Source: Promethearchaeota archaeon (lineage in GTDB: Archaea; Asgardarchaeota; Lokiarchaeia; Sigynarchaeales; SOKP01). Taken from it: 50,054 nucleotides of DNA. The notes under the pieces are model-generated. The model did no database searches and was not told the origin of the DNA. It saw only the letters and a list, made by a program, of their open reading frames with translations. The DNA is taken from the NCBI GenBank assembly GCA_019058515.1, contig JAHPYY010000181.1, positions 1 through 50,054 of the forward strand, read 5' to 3'. Positions 8,448-17,532 of this stretch are shown here, one piece after another. Numbering within the stretch: position 1 is the stretch's first letter; the number at the start of each line of letters is the position of its first letter. A program made the translations under genes and the position numbers.

Positions 8448-9080
8448 TTAGTCATACTTCTTATTCAAACATATAACATAAATTTCATTACTACGCTTCT
8501 TAGAGGATTCTGGTTTATAATTTCTAACACTGTTGTATGTTTTAGATAAATTCCTTATTAACTCCTCAAAACCTTCACCTTGAAACGCCTTTAAGACCAA
8601 TACTCCTTTTTTCTTAAGCAATTTTGAAGCAAGTTTAGAAATTGTGGAGTTCAATTTTACTTGTTCTAACGAATCTCTCTGCTTTATCCCAGTTTTGTTT
8701 ATTGAGGCATCGGATATGATGATGTCAATTTTATCTTCAAAGAACTTATTAATCTTGGGTAAAACTTCTAAATCGGTGATATCTTCTTTTATAGTAGTTA
8801 CTCCTTCTATAGGCGTGGTTCGTTTTACATCAACTCCTAGAATTTTAAAGTGGTTTCGATGATAATGCTTATCATTGTACTTTTCCAAGTTCTCTTCAGC
8901 AATTTTTTTACATACTTGCAACCATGAGCCTGGATGACACCCAATATCAAGAATATAAAACGCACGTTTGAAGATATTATATCTTTTCTGCAGATCGACT
9001 AATTTATAAGCAGATCTGGCTCGATATCCTTCTTTTTTCGATTTAATATAGGAAGGATCACGAGAGTGCTGTCTTGACAT
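8448..9080 (-). CDS. rlmE: RlmE/FtsJ/Trm7-family 2'-O-ribose methyltransferase
   Basis: Methylates a ribose 2'-OH in rRNA or tRNA. The catalytic K-D-K-E tetrad is complete: Lys26 in RSAYKL, Asp124 in IISDAS, Lys164 in LVLKAF and Glu199 in NEIYV. The SAM motif reads LDIGCHPGSW, slightly different from the usual LGAAPGGW. At 210 residues it is the minimal FtsJ domain, without the TRAM extension found in some archaeal members. It is the last gene of an fbp-trm1-rlmE run (12 bp after trm1). Whether the target is 23S rRNA or the tRNA anticodon loop is not decided by sequence. Confidence 0.9.
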   Translation of the reverse strand: MSRQHSRDPSYIKSKKEGYRARSAYKLVDLQKRYNIFKRAFYILDIGCHPGSWLQVCKKIAEENLEKYNDKHYHRNHFKILGVDVKRTTPIEGVTTIKEDITDLEVLPKINKFFEDKIDIIISDASINKTGIKQRDSLEQVKLNSTISKLASKLLKKKGVLVLKAFQGEGFEELIRNLSKTYNSVRNYKPESSKKRSNEIYVICLNKKYD

Positions 9081-9092
9081 GCTACAAAAATA

Positions 9093-10340
9093 CTAGGATG
9101 TTAATTCTAATAATAATGTTTCTAAATTCTGAATATCAATATTCGATTTAATTGATAAGAAATCGAAGGATGTTCTGGAAACTTGAAATCCTTTTGCTTT
9201 TATTGCTGTAATAATGTTTTCAAGTTTAGGAATCCGCGATAAATTCAACTTCTTGCCCCACTTATGAATATTGTAATATGTAAATGGAGCATTAATCTCT
9301 TGAGCTTCCAAATTCAAAATTTTATCAATCTTCTTTTTATTTTTCAAGTTAAGATTTTGATTTAATGTGATAATGTGATTGAGAAAACTCAAGTCATGTA
9401 TATTTCCTAACCAAAGGGGTCCTCCATAATCAATTCTTTTGTCTTCGCCACAATTCGGGCAATTAACAGGTACTTTTATCGGTGAATCAACAGAACTTCT
9501 ATACAAACATTTAAAACAGTGAAATATGAAACCGTGATTCATAAGCGACTCTTTAATTAGTTTTTTACCTTTGAAAGTCAAGGCTATCACGCGAATAAAG
9601 TGATTTGAGTAGAATGTCATTAAGGGATAAACACCTACATTATTCATATTAGCCAGGCGGATTATATGTAGCACTAGAATTCTAGCACCTATTTCTTTGC
9701 AGTACTCCGTGTGAAGCGGTTTTGATAAGTACTTTATTTGACAGGATTTGGGTCTTGTTCCAAATAAAACTGCCGTATCAGTAGCAGTAACACATAATAA
9801 TCCGTCTTTCTTTTTAATCGCTTTAAATGCTGAATCTAAAAATTTATTTGGAGTTCCAAATGGATCAATTAATATTACATCAATCTTTGATTTCTCATTA
9901 CGTTCTAACCTGTCATTGTTTTGTGAAATTTCATTGAAAAGAAGATTTGCATCTTTTTGAGAGATAATTATCTCTTCCTTTGATTCAAGGTTATTTAACT
10001 TAATATTTTGATTTATTAAATTCACAGCAAGAGGATTTATGTCGTTAATTACGATTTTCTTAATTTTTAGGCATTCTTTAAAGATCCTTATGGCACCGAT
10101 TCCTGAAGCAGACATGCTTTCTATGACTGAGACTTTCTCGTCTTCCGCATAAAAATTTGCGTAGGTATTTATAGCTAAGCTTGTCACATCTCTGTTAAGT
10201 TCCATAGTTTTATTGTAAAACACCTGCATTGACTTGGAAGGAATGTTACCTAAGTCCTTTTGATATATGTAAAATTCAACAGAATTTTCGTTTAATTTAA
10301 CTATGTCGGACGGCAAATCGGCTTTGTTTTCAGATTCCAT
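9093..10340 (-). CDS. trm1: tRNA (guanine26-N2)-dimethyltransferase Trm1
   Basis: Dimethylates G26 of tRNA using SAM. The early segment IESMSASGIGAIRIF is SAM motif I, DPFGTPNKFLDSAF is the diagnostic Trm1 catalytic motif, and CFKC...CPNCG is the zinc-binding pair of the C-terminal domain. It is 415 residues, as expected. It sits 12 bp upstream of rlmE and 5 bp downstream of fbp, so the three are probably co-transcribed. Confidence 0.93.
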   Translation of the reverse strand: MESENKADLPSDIVKLNENSVEFYIYQKDLGNIPSKSMQVFYNKTMELNRDVTSLAINTYANFYAEDEKVSVIESMSASGIGAIRIFKECLKIKKIVINDINPLAVNLINQNIKLNNLESKEEIIISQKDANLLFNEISQNNDRLERNEKSKIDVILIDPFGTPNKFLDSAFKAIKKKDGLLCVTATDTAVLFGTRPKSCQIKYLSKPLHTEYCKEIGARILVLHIIRLANMNNVGVYPLMTFYSNHFIRVIALTFKGKKLIKESLMNHGFIFHCFKCLYRSSVDSPIKVPVNCPNCGEDKRIDYGGPLWLGNIHDLSFLNHIITLNQNLNLKNKKKIDKILNLEAQEINAPFTYYNIHKWGKKLNLSRIPKLENIITAIKAKGFQVSRTSFDFLSIKSNIDIQNLETLLLELTS

Positions 10341-10345
10341 ATTTA

Positions 10346-11332
10346 TTAAAACATTTGAACGAAGTTTATACTACCTAATAATCCTCCACAAGTTATAGAG
10401 TGGATACGGTTAACATCTTCTTTTTTTAGGGGATCTGCTTCATTGAAATTTTTTATCGAACATTTTCCCTTATTATCAGGATCAACGATAATGAACTCCC
10501 CTCCCAAGGTTTTTGTAATAAAAGCTAAAGGGAGCCATTCGTAATACAACCTAATTTTTCCTTTTGGACTTGGGAAATAAGAATATACCCCTCCATAGTG
10601 TAGAATCGCATGGAAATCCCCCACAAAACTTCCACTATATCTATTTTTTAAGTTATTTTTTATTAATTCTTGTTCGTATTTTCTACACCGGTCGGGCCAA
10701 TGATTAGGATTTCCTCCTAAACACATAATACCATTGTATTTTGGTTGTAGGTTCTCGAATTCCCTAACGTAAATAAAATGATAAAAAGTCATGCTGTAAG
10801 GAGTCGTGTCCAAAATGAATTCTGCAACTTTCCCATTTATCGAAATAATCAAGTTTGTAAAAATACCATACAACACATAAAAGGCACACACGATCTTTCC
10901 TTGTTCGTCCCATATTCCCACAATGGTACCGACGGTTCTATTTACCAATACATTCGAGGATCCGTCAACGGGATCGATGGTAATTCCAAAAGTACCGTTT
11001 CCGATAATGGGTTCCGCCTCCTCAGATGCGATGAAGGAGTAATCAATTTCGGCTTCTGTTAGCGCTTGTAAAATGATTGAATGAGTTAATATATCTTCGT
11101 GGATTTGATCCTCATCGTAAATGTTTTTCGATTCTCCTTCAGGTTCGTCAATATTCATTCTTATATTTATTTCCCTTGAAGTTATTCCACGTTCTAAAAG
11201 ACCTCTTATAGGTAATGTTGCTGTAATTATAGTATCAATAATTTGGATTAGATCGCTTTTGAGTGGAAAGTAATGTGGTAAAACAACCTGATCTAACCAC
11301 CTCGAAAGTTTTAATCGTTCAGTTTTTCCCAT
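10346..11332 (-). CDS. fbp: Class I fructose-1,6-bisphosphatase
   Basis: Gluconeogenic phosphatase converting fructose-1,6-bisphosphate to fructose-6-phosphate. The metal site is visible: Glu104/Glu105 and Asp120/Asp123 in ITIDPVDGSSN. DFHAILHYGGVYSYFP and RLYYEWLPLAF match the sugar-phosphate site of class I enzymes. The 328-residue length is normal. Many archaea instead use the class IV or V (bifunctional) enzymes, so the class I type is notable, although class I enzymes do occur in some archaea. First gene of the fbp-trm1-rlmE run. Confidence 0.92.
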   Translation of the reverse strand: MGKTERLKLSRWLDQVVLPHYFPLKSDLIQIIDTIITATLPIRGLLERGITSREINIRMNIDEPEGESKNIYDEDQIHEDILTHSIILQALTEAEIDYSFIASEEAEPIIGNGTFGITIDPVDGSSNVLVNRTVGTIVGIWDEQGKIVCAFYVLYGIFTNLIISINGKVAEFILDTTPYSMTFYHFIYVREFENLQPKYNGIMCLGGNPNHWPDRCRKYEQELIKNNLKNRYSGSFVGDFHAILHYGGVYSYFPSPKGKIRLYYEWLPLAFITKTLGGEFIIVDPDNKGKCSIKNFNEADPLKKEDVNRIHSITCGGLLGSINFVQMF

Positions 11333-11383
11333 GTTATGAATTAATACTTCAGATTACAATTAAATTTAACTCAGGAAACTCAA

Positions 11384-11404
11384 AAAAGATAAGCTTAATC
11401 TTTT
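11384..11404 (-). terminator. Hairpin with T-tract after the KaiC/RadB-like gene
   Basis: On the minus strand AAAAGAT and ATCTTTT pair around a seven-base loop and run into six T residues. It lies between the end of the ATPase gene (11466) and the start of fbp (11332), so it could separate the two transcripts. The stem is short. Confidence 0.3.
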
Positions 11405-11465
11405 AAATAATGGATTTAACGTTCAGATTTAGATTAGGAAATGTTAAATAATTTTTTCGGAATGT

Positions 11466-12185
11466 TTAAACTTCTCCATTAAATCCAGTGCTTCCAAGTT
11501 TATAAGTAAGAACGGTATTTTCTTGTTTGGGATGTTTTGTTATAACTATCTTTCTTTCATTTAACACATTAGTTCTTATTATTTCTAATGAATATTTTAC
11601 CCAATAATCCATAACTAATCCTCCGCTTTGCACTGTGATATACTCCTGGTCTTCTAATTTACTCGAAATCTCGTTTATCAGCAATATTTCAACTCCATAC
11701 TGACTATTTAAATAAGATAAATTGCCTAAAATGTGATTTAATTGAAAATTTTGTTTAATATTAACTTCTTTTTTGTTAGGATTAAGGACCATACGATATA
11801 ACTCCGTAATAGAATCAATAATAACTAACTTTGTTAAGGGTAAATTTCGATTAATTTCTTCTAAAACTATAAATTCCAACCTTAGCACTATTTCGTAAAG
11901 CTTTCGGTAGGTATTTAAATTGATGAAAACGAAATTTTTATATTGTTCACTTTCCAGAGTTAAATTATACCGTTTCATTAATTCAGAAAGGATTTTGAGA
12001 GGAAAAATAGGCTTAGAATATATATAAATTACTTTATTTCCTTCTATAATTGTATTTAACGCTATTTGGAGACTTAAAACCGTTTTACCAACTCCAAAAT
12101 CGCCGTAAACTGAAAAGATCCCATTAAGCACTGAAGAACTCTCTAAATGAACGAGGTTTTTCAATCTTTCAAGAGGTATATCCAT
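11466..12185 (-). CDS. RadB/KaiC-like RecA-superfamily ATPase
   Basis: Single RecA-type ATPase domain of 239 residues. Walker A is GDFGVGKT at 28-35, LVIIDSI is Walker B, and a GGLVMDYWVKYSLEI strand and a VITKHPKQ segment follow as in KaiC and RadB proteins. There is no HhH domain. It is the second RecA paralogue in the window and differs clearly from the one at 5840-6661. It is divergent, 43 bp apart, from a RuvC-like protein, so the two may share a promoter region. RadB is a recombination mediator in euryarchaea; a KaiC-like regulatory role is the alternative. Confidence 0.7.
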   Translation of the reverse strand: MDIPLERLKNLVHLESSSVLNGIFSVYGDFGVGKTVLSLQIALNTIIEGNKVIYIYSKPIFPLKILSELMKRYNLTLESEQYKNFVFINLNTYRKLYEIVLRLEFIVLEEINRNLPLTKLVIIDSITELYRMVLNPNKKEVNIKQNFQLNHILGNLSYLNSQYGVEILLINEISSKLEDQEYITVQSGGLVMDYWVKYSLEIIRTNVLNERKIVITKHPKQENTVLTYKLGSTGFNGEV

Positions 12186-12228
12186 TAATTCGTAAATTTT
12201 TAATTCATATTTAATTATTAATATTAAG

Positions 12229-13089
12229 TTGAGAAAAATATATATTTTAACTGAATCCTTTAAATTTTTTTATCGTTTAACTGAAGCGTTAAAGAAATTA
12301 AAAATTTCCTTCAAGGTATTAAGTTTTGACGACAAGATTCCTAATGATGCGTCTTTAATTCTTATTACAAAAAAGGAATTTGTTGAATTAACGGCTAAAA
12401 AAAAAGTTACCAAGAACGCTAATTTTTTATATTATGATACCTCATCTGGCGAGTTTAGTAAATATATTTTTAAGGTTGTTAAAGAATTTAGAATTACAGT
12501 GAATCGTATCTCAGAGGTACTCTTTTCCATTGATCCTGGTGAAAAATTGGGATTTGCTATTTTTGTACAAAGTTATTATTTATATTCTCGAACTTTTTAT
12601 AAACTCAGTGAGCTAATCGATGATATTCGGAAATGTATAGATTATTTAGAGGGTAAAAACAGAAACCAGTTAAAGATCCAGATAAAAGTTGGAAGGAGTT
12701 CCAATAAAATTATGAGTCAAATTTTAATCAATTTATTTACCGTATTTGAGGGGATGAAAAAGTTAGAAATCCTTTTAGTAAATGAAGAAAATACTTCAAA
12801 GTTTAAACTTCATAAAAAGATCGATGGGATCTCTAAACACGAAGCTTCAGCGTTAATAATTGCTCTAAGAGAAGGAAAAAAGGTATTAAAAACAAACTAC
12901 AATGCTTTATTATCTCAAATTCCTTACAGCCAATTTACAAAATCAGATTTAAATAGAGAAAATGAAGACATGATTTTCACTAAAGAGAGAAAAGAAATTG
13001 TAAGCGAAATCTTCGTTAAATTAATCAAAGGAGATATCACGATTAATGAGGCACTTAGTTACTATGAATTTAAGAACCTTGTTGTATGA
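12229..13089 (+). CDS. Predicted RuvC/RNase H-fold protein
   Basis: Protein of 286 residues. The N-terminal third looks like a small alpha/beta domain (KIYILTES, SLILITKKEF). At Asp102 it has FSIDPGEKLGFAIF, the signature first strand of RuvC-like RNase H folds. Later ILLVNEEN could supply the second acidic residue and KHEASALIIAL (His204, Glu205) the C-terminal helix residues. This suggests a nuclease that might act on Holliday junctions or other structured DNA, but activity is inference. It starts with TTG and has no clear SD. It is divergent from the RadB/KaiC-like ATPase. Confidence 0.6.
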   Translation: MRKIYILTESFKFFYRLTEALKKLKISFKVLSFDDKIPNDASLILITKKEFVELTAKKKVTKNANFLYYDTSSGEFSKYIFKVVKEFRITVNRISEVLFSIDPGEKLGFAIFVQSYYLYSRTFYKLSELIDDIRKCIDYLEGKNRNQLKIQIKVGRSSNKIMSQILINLFTVFEGMKKLEILLVNEENTSKFKLHKKIDGISKHEASALIIALREGKKVLKTNYNALLSQIPYSQFTKSDLNRENEDMIFTKERKEIVSEIFVKLIKGDITINEALSYYEFKNLVV

Positions 13090-13128
13090 CTATTAAATCC
13101 CTAATCCTAATACGAAATTACTTATACA

Positions 13129-14235
13129 ATGAAACGAATAAAATCGATCGATGTATGTCGGGGATTTGCAATGTTATGGATGATGTTAGGACATTTAACG
13201 GAATGGTCGTTAAAATCCGAATACTATCCATATAGACAATTATTAGGATCTATCCTCGACCCTATGGGTGCGAGCGCTTTTTTATTTATCGCAGGAATAA
13301 GTACGATGATTTCATACCGAAATCGATTAGAAAAGGCGGAGTTAAATGAAACTTATAGCAAAAAAAAGCTAAAGTACGAGTATTTTTTCCGCGCATTAAT
13401 CTTATTTTCTGTTGCTTTAGCTTATAATTTTTTCGTAGCAGTTAGACTTAATGATCTCAGTTGGATATGGACCTGGTTTATTTTATTGACCATTTCAATA
13501 TCGTTATTAATATCATGGTTCCTCTTGGAGGTTCCGAATTGGATTAAAGTGCTAATCGCAATTTTTTTATGGATACTCGATTATTTCCTATTAAGTTTGC
13601 TCCTCCCTTTCCAAGGAGAAGTAAATTTTTTTGGGATCCTTTATTATATATTATATAATACATTGGATCTCGATCCTATTGTTCAGATGTACAGTTTTTT
13701 CCTCATTGGATTAGTCATAGGAGACTTATTGGTTAACGTTTACAAATCTAGAGATGAAGAAACAAAAAGAGAGTATCTTAAAAAAAAAGTTTTAATCCCT
13801 TTACTGGCATTTGGTATGATTTTGGCAATTTTTGGAATTTTATTTCAATTTCCATTGTTTTTCACTCCTAGGACTTACCCATGGTTGTATTATTCATTAG
13901 GCATTGAATTGATCGTCTTTTCTACGCTTCTATATGTGGAAGAATTTCGATTGCGAAGACTGCAGAAAAGCTATAAATTTCTGTTTTACTACTCGTATTA
14001 TTCTCTGACTACTTATTTACTCCACAATTTATTCTTTTTTCTTTTTAATGATATGTTAGATCCATTCACAGTTTGGATTTATGTAATAATCGTTATATTT
14101 TTATATGGGTTGTTCTTAAAATTCATTTATATTAAACTGGGGGCAAGATTTTCTTTAAAAGCCCAAATTGGTTTATTAGCTTATCGTTTAACGGAAAATG
14201 TACTTAAACCCAATAATACGAAAATCGAAAACTGA
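13129..14235 (+). CDS. DUF1624/HGSNAT-like multi-pass membrane acyltransferase homologue
   Basis: Integral membrane protein of 368 residues with about ten hydrophobic helices. The N-terminal RIKSIDVCRGFAMLWMMLGH matches the start of heparan-alpha-glucosaminide N-acetyltransferase-like (DUF1624) and related acyltransferase families, with the conserved Asp-x-x-Arg-Gly and a downstream His. FLFIAGIS in the second helix is also family-like. Members transfer acyl groups across membranes to sugars or similar acceptors; the substrate here is unknown. It is 39 bp after the RuvC-like gene on the same strand and 49 bp before tlyA. Confidence 0.75.
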   Translation: MKRIKSIDVCRGFAMLWMMLGHLTEWSLKSEYYPYRQLLGSILDPMGASAFLFIAGISTMISYRNRLEKAELNETYSKKKLKYEYFFRALILFSVALAYNFFVAVRLNDLSWIWTWFILLTISISLLISWFLLEVPNWIKVLIAIFLWILDYFLLSLLLPFQGEVNFFGILYYILYNTLDLDPIVQMYSFFLIGLVIGDLLVNVYKSRDEETKREYLKKKVLIPLLAFGMILAIFGILFQFPLFFTPRTYPWLYYSLGIELIVFSTLLYVEEFRLRRLQKSYKFLFYYSYYSLTTYLLHNLFFFLFNDMLDPFTVWIYVIIVIFLYGLFLKFIYIKLGARFSLKAQIGLLAYRLTENVLKPNNTKIEN

Positions 14236-14284
14236 AAAGAAATTAATTTTTGGATTATCTTCTTCAATAACTTACTAGAAAAAA

Positions 14285-15004
14285 ATGAAAGAGAGATTAG
14301 ATATACTGCTAGTGGAAAGAAGACTAACAGAAAGTAGGATGAAAGCTCAATGGTTAATTAGAAACAAATGTGTTATGGTAAATGGAAGATTAGTCGAGAA
14401 GCCCGGAAAAAAAATCGATAATTCTGCGAATATTTGGCTTACTAAAAAGTTTCCTTATGTTGGAAAGGGGGGATTGAAGTTGGAGAAAGCTCTAAAAGAG
14501 TTTTTAATTCCAGTGGAGGGTAAAGTTTGTGTTGATGTTGGTTCTTCTGTTGGAGGATTTACAGATTGTCTTATAAAACACGGAGCAAAAACGGTATATT
14601 CAATTGACACTGCGACAGATCTGCTTCACCCCTCACTTATCTGTAATGATAGAGTAAAGAAGCTCTTGGGGCAAGACATTCGAAAAATAGAACATCTACC
14701 AGAAAAAGCCTCTATTATTACTATTGATGTGACATTCAGTTCTTTAAGAGAGATACTTCCAAGAGTCAGAAACCTAGTTTATAGTGATGGAGACATTATC
14801 GTTTTGGTAAAACCCCAATTTGAAACCAACTTTTACGAGAAAAATTCTGAAAATTTTAATAATCCTCGGAGAATAAAAATGATTGTATCATCTCTTATTA
14901 ATTGGTGTCAGGAACATCAACTTTTTGTTCATAAATGCATAAAATCACCGAATTTGGGAAAGACATTTTCGTTTGAAACGCTATTACATATTAAGTTAGA
15001 GTAA
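14285..15004 (+). CDS. tlyA: TlyA-family rRNA 2'-O-methyltransferase (S4 plus FtsJ domains)
   Basis: RNA-binding S4 domain at residues 1-60 (RLDILLVERRLTESRMKAQWLI) followed by a Rossmann methyltransferase with VCVDVGSSVGGFTDCLI as the SAM motif, TIDVTFSSLREILP as the catalytic Asp strand and VLVKPQFE as the Lys strand. In bacteria TlyA methylates 16S and 23S rRNA cytidines; members in archaea are less studied. It is 239 residues, a little shorter than the bacterial 260-270. It may be co-transcribed with the preceding genes. Confidence 0.9.
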   Translation: MKERLDILLVERRLTESRMKAQWLIRNKCVMVNGRLVEKPGKKIDNSANIWLTKKFPYVGKGGLKLEKALKEFLIPVEGKVCVDVGSSVGGFTDCLIKHGAKTVYSIDTATDLLHPSLICNDRVKKLLGQDIRKIEHLPEKASIITIDVTFSSLREILPRVRNLVYSDGDIIVLVKPQFETNFYEKNSENFNNPRRIKMIVSSLINWCQEHQLFVHKCIKSPNLGKTFSFETLLHIKLE

Positions 15005-15081
15005 AATATTGATTTCGATTTCAATAAAACTTTAGAAGTCCTATTATTTTGAAAAATCGTTGAATAAAACTAAGAATTAAC

Positions 15082-16260
15082 CTAGTAAACGCTTTCTGGA
15101 TACTGAGAAAAAAGTTTTCCCCAAGGTGTGGTATTGAATTTGTTTATTCTTCTTTTGCCTATTGTGTTGTACCAAAATACATCGTGATAAACGAGAGAAC
15201 CTAAAATTGGAAGTCTCATGAATAGTTCGCTCCTCATCAAAGGATTTAAAAATTGTAGACTTCCTTTTCTCACCATTTGATCTCCCCAGATTACCAAACT
15301 TCGCTTTACACTAAATTTCCAATTAACATTTGAGACATCCTCTCCGATAATTTCGATTTGATCGAAATCTCCACATCCTAATCCTTCATCGTGAGCAAGT
15401 TTTATCGCGGGTAATTTTAAGGGTTCAAATCCTAACATTTTGGCGACAACAGTATCGACTGCTACTTGGTCATACCCTGCTAAAAGATAATTTTTTATCC
15501 GAGGGATCATTGTCCTTGGACCGGCACCATCGCCACAAACTGTGCCATCTACTACCGCTAAAATTTGAGGGTGTATTTGTTTTTGAATAATTAATAAATC
15601 TACTAATACTTCGGACATATACTGGTGAGAATAGTGTCTTCTTTTGGTAAGTAATCCTCCAAAAGCATTTTTCATCGCACAGGTTACACCCCCATTTTTC
15701 AACTCTGCTTCGGTCTCCTTCAAACTCCCTCCCTTTGCGCCAGTGTGACCGTGAGTTTTCATAGTCGGTGTGTGTATAATTGGTTTTCCTACGTAAAATT
15801 GTGGGATTTTAAATCCGCTTGGAAATATCTTAGAATCTAAAACAAATAACGACTTATTTTTAAGCTTAAGAAATTTAGGTCTTAGTGATTCGTAAGGCAC
15901 GAATTTAATGCGCGTGAGAGGAACAAACCAAGCTCCATACTTTTTTATAATAGGATCCCATTTATTTCCTTTTAATCCTTTGGCAATATTTGTAACTACT
16001 GTACGGTTTTCTGCAGTAAACAAACTTTTTGGATCGTAACCGTCGTCTACTAAGGCTTTTAGAACGCCTTCTAATTGCCATGGGGGAGAACTGCATGAAG
16101 GAAAGAATTTGGACCAACTCAGATTTAATTTAATTATGATTTTGCTATTTTTTGAATAATACTGCTCATAATTTGTCATATGAAGGAGCCTTGCATAATC
16201 ATCCAAGACTGTGCTAGGGGTTGTCTTTATTACGAAGATTTGAGATTTTTCTTGTTTCAT
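15082..16260 (-). CDS. DUF362 family protein
   Basis: Protein of 392 residues with DUF362 hallmarks: KIIIKLNLSW near the N-terminus, IIHTPTMKTHGHTGAKGGSLK, GVTCAMKNAFGGL, and ILAVVDGTVCGDGAGP, then AVDTVVAKMLGF. Many DUF362 proteins are ferredoxin-linked, but I see no C-terminal 2x[4Fe-4S] motif here. Function is unknown. It is 176 bp downstream of the last peptide transporter gene on the same strand, so it is probably a separate transcript. Confidence 0.8.
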   Translation of the reverse strand: MKQEKSQIFVIKTTPSTVLDDYARLLHMTNYEQYYSKNSKIIIKLNLSWSKFFPSCSSPPWQLEGVLKALVDDGYDPKSLFTAENRTVVTNIAKGLKGNKWDPIIKKYGAWFVPLTRIKFVPYESLRPKFLKLKNKSLFVLDSKIFPSGFKIPQFYVGKPIIHTPTMKTHGHTGAKGGSLKETEAELKNGGVTCAMKNAFGGLLTKRRHYSHQYMSEVLVDLLIIQKQIHPQILAVVDGTVCGDGAGPRTMIPRIKNYLLAGYDQVAVDTVVAKMLGFEPLKLPAIKLAHDEGLGCGDFDQIEIIGEDVSNVNWKFSVKRSLVIWGDQMVRKGSLQFLNPLMRSELFMRLPILGSLVYHDVFWYNTIGKRRINKFNTTPWGKLFSQYPESVY

Positions 16261-16436
16261 TACTAGGATTAATTTAGTATCTCATTTTTATTTTATTAAA
16301 ATCGGTTTTGTAATATTGATTCTAAGGTTTTTTGACTTAATTAACAAATAATACCTATTCAACTATGCTATTATAGTTAGTTTAATTAAAAAAAAGAAAT
16401 AAAAAAGGGTATTATTTAACAAATTTGTTATGTTTA

Positions 16437-17492
16437 TTAAGAGATCTTCTGTACTCCTTTATATGATTTTTCCTCTTTTTTAAATGGAAGGCAAAACATA
16501 TAATGTTCTCCAGTTTCTCCTCCAAGATCGATGTGATAAGGGTCTACCATTCCACATCCTTCGTGTTTACCCTTCTCGGGGCAACGAGGGTTAAATGTGC
16601 AACCTTTTGGGGGATTAATAGGGCTTGGTACATCCCCTTCCAAGATAATCCTGTTCGATTTACTACTTGGATCGAAAGTAGGTCTAGCGGACAATAGAGC
16701 GCGCGTATAAGGATGTGATGGATTTGAAAACACATCTTCAGTCGTACCACCTTCAACGAATTTACCAAGATACATGACTTCGATACGATCAGCAATGTGT
16801 TGAACAACGCTAAGGTCGTGCGTAATGAACATATAGGACAATTCAAACTCTCTTTGTAAATCCCTAAGGAGGTTTAGAATTTGTGCTTGTACCGAGACAT
16901 CCAGAGCAGAGGTGGGTTCATCCAATATAATTATTTCAGGATTACAGGCTAGCGCTCTCGCAATAACAATTCTTTGCTTCTGACCTCCGGAAAATTCGTG
17001 AGGATATCTGTCTAAATGTTCCATTTTCATTGAAACCGTTTCTAACAGCTCCAAAACCCGCAACCTTATGTCTCTTCGTTTTTTCATCCCCATTAAAATC
17101 CTTAATGGCTCCCCTATAATGTTAACAATTTTCCATCTTGGGTTGAGAGACGCATCAGGATCCTGGAAAACCATTTGTATTTTCTTTCGTAAATCCGGAG
17201 TAAAATTATTATCGATTCGTTTTTCTTTATATCGAATCTCTCCTGCTGTAGCTTGGACCAAATTTAAAATCGTATTACCAATGGTGGTTTTTCCACAACC
17301 ACTCTCTCCTACTAACCCAAGGGTTTCACCTTTATAAAGATTAAATGTGACACCGTCGACGGCTTTAACCTCTCCTATTTTTCGTTTAAACAAACCACCC
17401 AATATAGGGTAATATGTTTTTAGGTTTGTAACTGAGAGGATAACTTCTCTTTTTTTTCCGGTATTTGCTACTTTTTCGTTAACAACAGTCAT
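16437..17492 (-). CDS. dppF: Peptide ABC transporter ATPase, OppF/DppF type
   Basis: Second ATPase subunit of an oligo/dipeptide importer. Walker A is GESGCGKTT, the signature is FSGGQKQR, and LDEPTSALD is Walker B with its D-loop. The C-terminal extension has INPPKGCTFNPRCPEKGKH, typical of the OppD/OppF accessory region that can bind an Fe-S cluster. Length 351 is normal. Last gene of the transporter operon, 40 bp after dppD. Confidence 0.95.
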   Translation of the reverse strand: MTVVNEKVANTGKKREVILSVTNLKTYYPILGGLFKRKIGEVKAVDGVTFNLYKGETLGLVGESGCGKTTIGNTILNLVQATAGEIRYKEKRIDNNFTPDLRKKIQMVFQDPDASLNPRWKIVNIIGEPLRILMGMKKRRDIRLRVLELLETVSMKMEHLDRYPHEFSGGQKQRIVIARALACNPEIIILDEPTSALDVSVQAQILNLLRDLQREFELSYMFITHDLSVVQHIADRIEVMYLGKFVEGGTTEDVFSNPSHPYTRALLSARPTFDPSSKSNRIILEGDVPSPINPPKGCTFNPRCPEKGKHEGCGMVDPYHIDLGGETGEHYMFCLPFKKEEKSYKGVQKIS

Positions 17493-17532
17493 TTTTTTAT
17501 CCTTATTTTAGTTTTTTTTATGATTTATACAA

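Noticed and set aside
15082..16260. DUF362 protein as a ferredoxin-type electron carrier
   Set aside because: There is no C-terminal pair of CxxCxxCxxxC motifs; only the DUF362 core is supported.
16544..16846. Minus-strand reading frame of 100 codons
   Set aside because: It is an alternative frame inside dppF on the same strand, without any recognisable domain.
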